Assembly: GCA_016235225.1 (NCBI GenBank)
Contig: JACRLS010000047.1
Span: 1-11,228, forward strand
Direction: 5' to 3'
From: Nitrospirota bacterium
GTDB taxonomy: Bacteria; Nitrospirota; Nitrospiria; Nitrospirales; Nitrospiraceae
DNA length: 11,228 nucleotides
Of this stretch, positions 6,104 to 11,228 are shown in pieces. Under the pieces are notes generated by a model. The model saw only the letters and a list, made by a program, of their open reading frames with translations, had not been told where the DNA came from and searched no databases. Each line of letters opens with the position of its first letter. The stretch's first letter is position 1. A program made the translations under genes and the position numbers.

Positions 6104-8716
6104 CTATTCATAGCGAATGCCGGAGGCGACGGACTGTCGCATGGCCACGCGGGCCGGGAAGATGCCGGCGGAGAGTGCAGCCCCCACTGCAATCAAGACG
6201 GCCCTGACAAGCAGGTCGTAGCTTGGTTCCCACTGGATCGTCCACCCGAACGACTGCTTGTTGATCACCCGCACAAGGAGCAGCGACAAGCAGAGCCCTC
6301 CCACGAGACCCAGCAGCGCGCCGAGCAGTCCCACACAGGCCGACTCCCACAACAGCACCAGCCCCACCTGAACTTGACTGGCCCCGATGGCCCTCAGCGT
6401 GGCTAACTCCCGACGGCGCTTCAGCACAGAGATGAGCAGCGCGTTGACAATCCCGAGAACGGCGATGACCACGGTGATGAATTCAAGCGCCCGCGTGACG
6501 GAAAACGTGCGATCGAAAATGCGAAGAATTTCCGCCTTGAGATCGGCGTTCCTGATGACGACGACGTCGCCCTCTCGCGACAACCGTTCCCGGATGGCGT
6601 CTCTCACCACATCCGGCTTCGCCTCAGGAGCCAGATAGACCGGATAGACCGTGGCCGCCTCATCCTGCCACCATCGCCGATAGACGGTGAGATCCATCAC
6701 GACCTTGCCCCCATCCGTGGCGTAGTCGTAGAAGACCGCGGCAATCCGGAATGTCTTTGGGCCCAGCGGCGTCGGCAGCGTAACCAGCTCACCCGCCCGC
6801 CAGCCCATGGCATTCGCCAGCGCTTCAGCCACCAGGATGCCGTCATGCTCCACCGCCCAGGGTAGGACGGAGGCCGAATCTCCGGTCACCAGGATGTACC
6901 GGCTCCGCGCCCCATGAAGGCGCAAGTCCCGCGCCACCAGCGTCGCCGGCCGACCCTGGAGGTCCAGACGGATCTGCCGGTACTGGTCCACGGCCTCGAC
7001 ACCAGGAATCGCGCCCAGCGTCGCCCGCCACGAGCCCGGCAGTCGATTCGACATGGCACCACCCTGATCATCATGAAGCCACGACGACGAAGCCACGACC
7101 AGATCGGCCACCACCGTTTCATTGATCCAGACATCAACCGTATGGCGAAAGCTGCTGATCATGGTGCCGACTCCCACCATCAGTGCGACGCCCGCCATCA
7201 GGGCTGAAATCGTCACCCCGTTGCGAATCGGCGCCCGCAACACCTGCTCGATCGCCAACCGCATGAGCGCCCACGTTCGCCACCCCCGCATGGAACCGGA
7301 CGGATGCAGCCGGATCAGTCGCCCGCTCAGATGCAACAACGGCGGCGCCCAACAGGCGAGGCCGATCAAGAGAACGAACGCCGACAGGTACCCGAACAGG
7401 GGAAGGTGATGGATAGGGTTGAGGAAGGCCAGCCCCAGCGCCGCCAGAAGACACAGCCCTCCGGCCCAGGCCAAGCGCTGGAGTCGAACGCGTGTCTGCG
7501 TCTCGTAGGCCACCGGAAGGAGGGCCCGTGCGGTGGCAAGATGCGCCGCACTCAGGCTCGGACTCACGGCCCCGACGAGGGCGACCCCGGCTCCCAGTAT
7601 TGCGGCCTGCAGAATCATTACCATCGAGAGGTGTGCGCCGGACCAGCTTTCTTGCAGGGACACGTGGACATAGAGATCGGAGACCGTCCTCGCCATCATC
7701 GTCACAATTCCCCGGGCCAAGGCGAGGCCAAGCCCCGCGCCAAGCACACCTCCCACCAGTCCCATCACCACCGCGCTCCCGACAAACACGAGGCACACGG
7801 CGGTCCGGGTCATCCCGAGCGCGCGCAACATGCCGATGGCACGGCGCCGGGCCATCACGGCGTAGGACACCGTGTGATAGACCAACAAGACGCTGATCAA
7901 GAGTCCCACCGCACTGAGCGCGCCGAGATTCAACTGAAAGGCACGGGTCATTCGCTCGACCTGCTCGGCGCGCCTCGCAGGACGTGCCACGGTCACCGGA
8001 AGCGGCAGGAGGCGCTGGAGTTCCGCCTCCACGTGGGCCACCGGTCGATCCGGAACAGTCACCACATCGATACGGTCCAGACGCCCAATCATCCCGAACT
8101 GGACCTGCGCCGCGGCAATGTCCATGATCGCCAAATCGTCCCACATCGATGCTCGCTCTGCATGGTGCTCGATCACCCCCCGCACGGTCACACGGTGCGG
8201 GAACGCGCCGACCCGAATGTCGAGGGGCTGGCCTTCAGCCACACCCAATTCGCGCGCGAGCCGCTGGCCAAGGAATATCGCATCGTCGGCAAGGAGGGTC
8301 TCCACTCCCATGGATTCCCCGGGACTCGTCCTGACTCGGACCCTTTTCAGCTCGGCCACCTCGATCAGATCGAGCCCGAGGATGCCAAAAATCGTGCCTT
8401 CTGGATGAGGAATGGCGGATCGGGCGGCCACTCGGAGCACCGGCGACGCCGACTCAACAGCAGGATGTTCCCGAATGGCCCTGATGAGTGTCTCATCGAG
8501 CCCGAGCTCCCCATTCACGACTTCCAGAGTGGCCCGGCCGGCGACGTCATGAATACTTTCTCGAAACGATTGAAATACCAGAGTATTTGCCTGATTGATC
8601 GCCATGATGGCCGCCACGCCGACGGCGATGCCACAGACTGTCAGCGCCGTCCTGGCCGGGCGCTCAAGCAGAAGTCGCATGGCCAGGCGCACAATCACGG
8701 TCGGCCCTCGGTTCAT
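6104..8716 (-). CDS. Two-module FtsX-family ABC transporter permease (YbbP/MacB-like)
   Basis: This 870-residue protein has about ten membrane segments in a 4+2+4 pattern, approximately at 23-42, 266-288, 306-334, 364-387, 416-433, 440-462, 500-522, 744-764, 784-814 and 836-854. Large extracytoplasmic domains lie at about 43-265 and 523-743. Both halves carry the cytoplasmic motif of FtsX permeases, RRRAIGMLRALGM and RRRELATLRAIGAS. Such proteins usually transmit force from a LolD/MacB-type ATPase to move lipids, lipoproteins or peptides, or to activate periplasmic enzymes; the substrate here is unknown. No ATPase gene is adjacent. I chose ATG 8716 because GAGGAG lies nine bases upstream. An in-frame ATG at 8740 would add eight residues, lacks a Shine-Dalgarno and sits almost on the predicted transcription start; a GTG at 8719 is also possible. 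Confidence 0.9.
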   Translation of the reverse strand: MNRGPTVIVRLAMRLLLERPARTALTVCGIAVGVAAIMAINQANTLVFQSFRESIHDVAGRATLEVVNGELGLDETLIRAIREHPAVESASPVLRVAARSAIPHPEGTIFGILGLDLIEVAELKRVRVRTSPGESMGVETLLADDAIFLGQRLARELGVAEGQPLDIRVGAFPHRVTVRGVIEHHAERASMWDDLAIMDIAAAQVQFGMIGRLDRIDVVTVPDRPVAHVEAELQRLLPLPVTVARPARRAEQVERMTRAFQLNLGALSAVGLLISVLLVYHTVSYAVMARRRAIGMLRALGMTRTAVCLVFVGSAVVMGLVGGVLGAGLGLALARGIVTMMARTVSDLYVHVSLQESWSGAHLSMVMILQAAILGAGVALVGAVSPSLSAAHLATARALLPVAYETQTRVRLQRLAWAGGLCLLAALGLAFLNPIHHLPLFGYLSAFVLLIGLACWAPPLLHLSGRLIRLHPSGSMRGWRTWALMRLAIEQVLRAPIRNGVTISALMAGVALMVGVGTMISSFRHTVDVWINETVVADLVVASSSWLHDDQGGAMSNRLPGSWRATLGAIPGVEAVDQYRQIRLDLQGRPATLVARDLRLHGARSRYILVTGDSASVLPWAVEHDGILVAEALANAMGWRAGELVTLPTPLGPKTFRIAAVFYDYATDGGKVVMDLTVYRRWWQDEAATVYPVYLAPEAKPDVVRDAIRERLSREGDVVVIRNADLKAEILRIFDRTFSVTRALEFITVVIAVLGIVNALLISVLKRRRELATLRAIGASQVQVGLVLLWESACVGLLGALLGLVGGLCLSLLLVRVINKQSFGWTIQWEPSYDLLVRAVLIAVGAALSAGIFPARVAMRQSVASGIRYE

Positions 8717-8749
8717 CACGGAACGCTCCTCGTCGGACATGCCGAACTT

Positions 8750-8758
8750 CTTATAGCA
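8750..8758 (-). promoter_or_regulatory. Extended -10 promoter for the permease gene
   Basis: On the minus strand TGCTATAAG matches the extended -10 pattern TGnTATAAT with one mismatch (-10 box at 8755-8750). No good -35 box lies 16-18 bases upstream. Predicted transcription start is near 8743, which leaves ATG 8740 almost leaderless but gives ATG 8716 a normal leader containing GAGGAG. Confidence 0.4.
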
Positions 8759-8759
8759 A

Positions 8760-8775
8760 AACCCACATGGGGGTA
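8760..8775. promoter_or_regulatory. NarL-like 7-2-7 palindrome, candidate regulator binding site
   Basis: The plus strand reads AACCCAC-AT-GGGGGTA and the minus strand TACCCCC-AT-GTGGGTT, an inverted pair of heptamers around a central AT. The inner 14 bases (8761-8774) are self-complementary except for one pair. NarL-type regulators bind TACYYMT heptamers arranged 7-2-7, and each half here deviates at one or two positions. It lies one base upstream of the -35 box of the regulator gene and next to the permease -10 box. Binding is inferred. Confidence 0.45.
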
Positions 8776-8805
8776 TTTACAGTCTTAGCACAGGTTTGCT
8801 ACACT
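8776..8805 (+). promoter_or_regulatory. Sigma70-type promoter for the LuxR-type regulator
   Basis: TTTACA (8776-8781, five of six consensus bases) is followed after 18 bases by TACACT (8800-8805, four of six), with TGC directly before the -10 box as an extended element. Transcription would start near 8812, about 50 bases before the ATG at 8861. Confidence 0.5.
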
Positions 8806-8860
8806 GCGCCCCGTTGTTTCGAGGCTACGTATTTCGGCATTGGGAGAGCAAGAGGGGGCT

Positions 8861-9133
8861 ATGACACGTACACGACGTCGGACACCGAAACGCATCGCCG
8901 CTCGCCGGCTGGGGAATGGGCCGTCCCTCACCCCTCGCCAAAAGGAAATCCTTCGCCTGGTCGCCGGCGGACTAACCAATCGGGAGATTGCCGACCGCTT
9001 GGACATCAGCGTGCGGACCGTCGAAGTGCACCGCTTCAACCTGATGCGCCGGCTCGATGTCCGGAATGTCGCGCAACTGCTGCGTCAGGCTCTCGTGATG
9101 CGGCTGCTGCCGAAGAATTTTGGTTCGCGGTAA
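8861..9133 (+). CDS. Stand-alone LuxR/NarL-type helix-turn-helix regulator
   Basis: This 90-residue protein is little more than a GerE/LuxR DNA-binding domain. It has LTPRQKEILRLVAGG (23-37), TNREIADRLDIS (39-50) and the recognition helix VRTVEVHRFNLMRRLDV (51-67), followed by VAQLLRQAL. A very basic N-terminal tail (TRTRRRTPKRIAARR) replaces the receiver or ligand-binding domain normally present in the family. It therefore cannot sense a signal through a classical phospho-acceptor. It may act by abundance alone or with a partner. I chose ATG 8861, preceded by GAGGGGG at 8852-8858; an in-frame TTG at 8840 would add seven residues. It diverges from the FtsX-family permease and is the obvious candidate to bind the palindrome between them. 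Its target and signal are unknown. Confidence 0.9.
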   Translation: MTRTRRRTPKRIAARRLGNGPSLTPRQKEILRLVAGGLTNREIADRLDISVRTVEVHRFNLMRRLDVRNVAQLLRQALVMRLLPKNFGSR

Positions 9134-9148
9134 GAATCCGGGCAGGGG

Positions 9149-10075
9149 CTAGAGCTCCTGGAGCCGTCCTCGGCAGTCGGCGGGCGACCGATAGCCTTTC
9201 CGCTGCAGGGTCGCCCCCAGTTCGGCGGACAAGCGCTCGAAGCAGCCGACGCCTTCTGCCATCAGGGTCGTCCCCACCTGGACCGCAGACGCCCCGCAGA
9301 GCAGGTGTTCAAAGGCGTCTCTGCCGGTCACCACCCCGCCGGTCCCGATGATCGGCAGCTTACCCTCGAACAATTTCCAGAAGGCACGCACGTTCGCCAG
9401 CGCCACGGGCTTGATGATCGTCCCTCCCAACCCGCCGAATCCCCCCTTCGGCTTGATAACCGCCTTCTCCGTCTCGGGATCCACCACCAATCCGTTGCCG
9501 ACCGAATTGATCAGCGACAAGAAGTCCAGCCCGATTCGTCCGAGGACCGGCGCCATCATCTGATGGTGGGCCGGGTCAAAGTAAGGCGGGAGTTTCACGC
9601 CCATCGGGACGGTCACCACGCGGCGCACCCGCTTCAACAGACGTTCCGAGGTCTCGGGGTCATACCCGATCTGCGGCTTACCGGGAATGTTGGGGCAGGA
9701 GAGATTCACCTCGATCAGATCGGGCCGGCTGTCATTGATGGCCTGAGCGATCGTAACGAAATCATCCTCCTGCAATCCCGCGACACTGGCCACGACAGGC
9801 TTCCCGAATTGTTTCAACTCATGGATGAGCGCGGCATAAGCCCGATACCCGAGGTTCGGGAGTCCCATCGAATTGATCGATCCACCGGGGAACGGAACAT
9901 ACCGTGGCTCCGGATTGCCGGTCCTCGATTCGAGGGTCATGGACTTGGTCACGATCGCGCCGGCGCCGGACCGGCCGAGGGTTTCGAGTTCTTCACGCGT
10001 GACACAGCGCGCCCCGGCCGCGTTCATGAAGCAGGAAGGAAAGCGGACACCCGCGATGGTCACCGAGAGATCCAT
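9149..10075 (-). CDS. pyrD: Dihydroorotate dehydrogenase, class 1A type
   Basis: This 308-residue flavoprotein oxidises dihydroorotate to orotate in pyrimidine synthesis. NLSCPNIPGKPQIGYD holds the catalytic cysteine (Cys127), which marks class 1 cytosolic enzymes; class 2 membrane enzymes use serine. The closeness of NSMGLPNLG (68-76), KLPPYFD (161-167), NSVGNGLVVDPET, GGFGGLGG (211-218) and TGRDAFEHLLCGAS to the Lactococcus PyrDA pattern points to class 1A, which passes electrons to fumarate. No pyrK partner gene, which class 1B enzymes need, is in the window. The N-terminus lacks the membrane-binding extension of class 2 enzymes. The ATG at 10075 has no clear Shine-Dalgarno. It converges on the LuxR-type regulator with only 15 bases between them and no visible terminator. 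Confidence 0.95.
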   Translation of the reverse strand: MDLSVTIAGVRFPSCFMNAAGARCVTREELETLGRSGAGAIVTKSMTLESRTGNPEPRYVPFPGGSINSMGLPNLGYRAYAALIHELKQFGKPVVASVAGLQEDDFVTIAQAINDSRPDLIEVNLSCPNIPGKPQIGYDPETSERLLKRVRRVVTVPMGVKLPPYFDPAHHQMMAPVLGRIGLDFLSLINSVGNGLVVDPETEKAVIKPKGGFGGLGGTIIKPVALANVRAFWKLFEGKLPIIGTGGVVTGRDAFEHLLCGASAVQVGTTLMAEGVGCFERLSAELGATLQRKGYRSPADCRGRLQEL

Positions 10076-10084
10076 GGTCGTGAA

Positions 10085-10113
10085 CCTATATCACAGGCAA
10101 TCCGGCACGACAA
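10085..10113 (-). promoter_or_regulatory. Possible pyrD promoter with a very short leader
   Basis: On the minus strand TTGTCG (10113-10108) and TATAGG (10090-10085) are 17 bases apart, each matching four of six consensus bases. The predicted start near 10078 is only about three bases before the pyrD ATG. Together with the missing Shine-Dalgarno this would make the mRNA nearly leaderless. The match is modest. Confidence 0.35.
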
Positions 10114-10173
10114 GACGAGTTCCGTTGGGTGCTCGCTCTTGTGCGCCCGTGCGCAGGAACGGACCTCTCAGGC

Positions 10174-10202
10174 TTGACACCGGGAACCCAATTGCCTACA
10201 AG
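10174..10202 (+). promoter_or_regulatory. Near-consensus promoter for comF, placed for a leaderless transcript
   Basis: A perfect -35 box TTGACA (10174-10179) is followed after exactly 17 bases by TACAAG (10197-10202, four of six). Transcription should begin about seven bases further on, at 10208-10210, which coincides with the A of the comF ATG. No Shine-Dalgarno lies before that ATG. Confidence 0.6.
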
Positions 10203-10209
10203 CAACACC

Positions 10210-10956
10210 ATGATGGCTTCCTCGTTCAGCCTTACCGAGACCCTTCGAACCCTGTCGCACATACTCCTGCCGGTTCGCTGTGCCTCGTGCGACCGACCTT
10301 TGGCCGGCGATCCGGTTCCTTTTTTCTGTCGCACCTGCTGGGCTCAACTCAAACCGATCTCCGGACCCGAATGTGCGCGTTGTGGGAGGCCCTTCGCGTC
10401 GCCGATCTCCACGCAGTACAGCCCCGGGCTGGTCTGTGCAGATTGCCGTCGCCATCCGCCTGCCTATGCCCGGGCCTGGTCCTGCTATCGCTATGAGCCG
10501 CCGCTTCAAGACGCCATCCAGCTGCTGAAATATCAGCGCAAGGTGGCGCTCGCCTCGCCCCTGGCCGCACTCTTCGCGCACCGACCGGTGCAACCCTCGG
10601 CATTTGATCTGATCATGCCCGTTCCTCTGCACGCGGATCGATTGCGTGAGCGCGAATTCAACCAGGCGCTGCTGCTCGCGGATCGACTGGCGACCGCCCT
10701 CAACCTCCCGCTCTCCTACGACCATCTCATTCGGACGAAGGCCACGGCGCCGCAATCGGAGCTCAATCGCGCGGCGCGCCTTCAGAACCTTCGCCGGACC
10801 TTTGCCGTCCGTGCCCCGGATGACATTCAGGGGAAACGCATCTTGCTCGTCGACGACGTGTTTACGACGGGCACCACCGTCAATGAATGCGCGAAAGTGT
10901 TGCGGAAGGCCGGCGCCGGCCCCGTCTCGGCCTGCACGGTCGCCCGAGCTGTCTAG
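10210..10956 (+). CDS. comF: ComF-family phosphoribosyltransferase-like protein
   Basis: This 248-residue protein is full length for the ComF/GntX family. The N-terminal part holds eight cysteines in four pairs (CASC 24-27, CRTC 40-43, CARC 55-58, CADC 76-79), the zinc-binding module of the family. The C-terminal half is a type I phosphoribosyltransferase fold with the PRPP-binding loop VDDVFTTGTT (214-223) and the upstream VPLHADRLREREFNQ motif. In naturally competent bacteria ComF is needed for DNA uptake, probably at the cytoplasmic stage; elsewhere its role is unclear. No other competence genes are in the window. I chose ATG 10210 (ATG 10213 is equivalent) because a strong promoter lies just upstream. 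An in-frame GTG at 10129 would put that promoter inside the gene. It is followed closely by an FmdB-type gene. Confidence 0.93.
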   Translation: MMASSFSLTETLRTLSHILLPVRCASCDRPLAGDPVPFFCRTCWAQLKPISGPECARCGRPFASPISTQYSPGLVCADCRRHPPAYARAWSCYRYEPPLQDAIQLLKYQRKVALASPLAALFAHRPVQPSAFDLIMPVPLHADRLREREFNQALLLADRLATALNLPLSYDHLIRTKATAPQSELNRAARLQNLRRTFAVRAPDDIQGKRILLVDDVFTTGTTVNECAKVLRKAGAGPVSACTVARAV

Positions 10957-10968
10957 GGAGCAGAATCG

Positions 10969-11228
10969 ATGCCGATCTACGAGTACCGATGTCGGGATTG
11001 CAGCAAGCGCAGCACCATCCTCGTCCTGTCGATCCGACACGCTGCACCGCCGACCTGCAGCCATTGCAAGAGCCAGAAGCTGGACCGCCTGCTATCCCGC
11101 TTCGCCTCGCCAAAATCTGAAGAGGCCCGACTCGACGCCTTGACCGATCCCAGCCGCTTCGGAGACTTTGATGAGAACGATCCCCAGAGCATGGAACGCC
11201 TCATGAAGAAGGTCGGCGAAGAAATGGG
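10969..11228 (+). CDS. FmdB-family zinc-ribbon protein (partial, runs off the window)
   Basis: The open frame from ATG 10969 reaches the window end without a stop and gives 86 complete codons. It begins MPIYEYRCRDC, the signature of the FmdB/CxxC regulatory-protein family, with cysteine pairs at 8/11 and 30/33 (CSHC) forming a zinc ribbon, then DRLLSRFASPKS and an acidic, helical tail. Family members were first named from a putative regulator of formamidase and amidase genes, but their biochemical role is generally unknown. A good Shine-Dalgarno, AGGGAG (10955-10960), overlaps the comF stop codon and lies eight bases before the ATG. Only 12 bases separate it from comF, so the two are probably one transcript. 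The second glycine usually found after the first cysteine pair is replaced by serine. Confidence 0.9.
   Translation, partial: MPIYEYRCRDCSKRSTILVLSIRHAAPPTCSHCKSQKLDRLLSRFASPKSEEARLDALTDPSRFGDFDENDPQSMERLMKKVGEEM

Larger units (their letters stand above)
8717..8860. promoter_or_regulatory. Divergent control region between the permease and the LuxR-type regulator
   Basis: The region is visibly more AT-rich than its flanks in its middle part. It contains one predicted promoter on each strand, a 16-base NarL-like palindrome at 8760-8775 and a second dyad TAGCA-N6-TGCTA at 8786-8801. The layout is what a divergently transcribed regulator and target usually look like. All elements are described separately. 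Confidence 0.6.

Noticed and set aside
7134..8144. A 336-codon minus-strand frame inside the permease gene
   Set aside because: It is out of frame with the true permease and gives a Gly/Arg-rich product with no family motifs.
7304..8788. A 494-codon open frame on the plus strand opposite the permease gene
   Set aside because: It lies antisense to a clear membrane protein. Its product is rich in His, Arg, Gln and Pro with no recognisable domain, as expected for a shadow frame in GC-rich DNA.
9147..9165. Hairpin (GGCT...AGCC, GCTC...GAGC) at the pyrD/regulator convergence as a terminator
   Set aside because: Stems are only four base pairs, the sequence is mostly within pyrD, and no T-run follows on either strand.
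10129..10209. comF start at GTG 10129
   Set aside because: It would add 27 residues with no family similarity and would place a perfect TTGACA promoter inside the coding region.

Overview
The window looks like ordinary chromosomal DNA of a GC-rich, Gram-negative-type bacterium. It is almost fully coding and shows no mobile elements, RNA genes or CRISPR arrays. An outer-membrane lifestyle is suggested by the LapA/LapB-type protein and by a large MacB/YbbP-style permease. The order rplU-rpmA-obgE-proB-nadD-rsfS, a fused LapA-LapB protein and a GC-rich coding style would fit a Nitrospira-like member of Nitrospirota. That placement is inference from gene order and protein style, not from a search.

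Layout: 1-3745 is a plus-strand housekeeping run. It holds the end of rplU (L21), rpmA (L27), the ribosome-assembly GTPase gene obgE, proB (first step of proline synthesis), nadD (NAD synthesis) and rsfS (ribosome silencing factor). Genes are 0 to 98 bases apart, and obgE/proB and nadD/rsfS overlap. Bases 3749-5025 encode a protein in which a LapA-type membrane anchor is fused to LapB-type TPR repeats and a rubredoxin-like zinc ribbon. A one-base frame break near 4777 separates the zinc ribbon from the rest. bioB (biotin synthase) follows at 5054-6079.

A minus-strand gene at 6104-8716 encodes a two-module FtsX-family ABC permease with no ATPase gene beside it. A 144-base divergent control region separates it from a 90-residue free-standing LuxR/NarL-type DNA-binding protein (8861-9133). 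pyrD (class 1A dihydroorotate dehydrogenase, minus strand, 9149-10075) converges on that regulator. comF (10210-10956) diverges from pyrD and is followed by an FmdB-type zinc-ribbon gene that runs off the window end.

The best leads are regulatory. rsfS has no ATG, GTG or TTG at the position its protein family requires. It has a strong Shine-Dalgarno sequence placed exactly in front of an ATC codon, and a consensus sigma70-type promoter lies inside the end of nadD just upstream. The permease/regulator divergent region carries a 16-base palindrome resembling a NarL 7-2-7 site, and both predicted -10 boxes are preceded by the same TTTGC. comF has a near-consensus promoter placed so that its transcript should start at or next to the ATG, meaning it is probably leaderless. 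I see no convincing novel multi-gene defence or metabolic system here.
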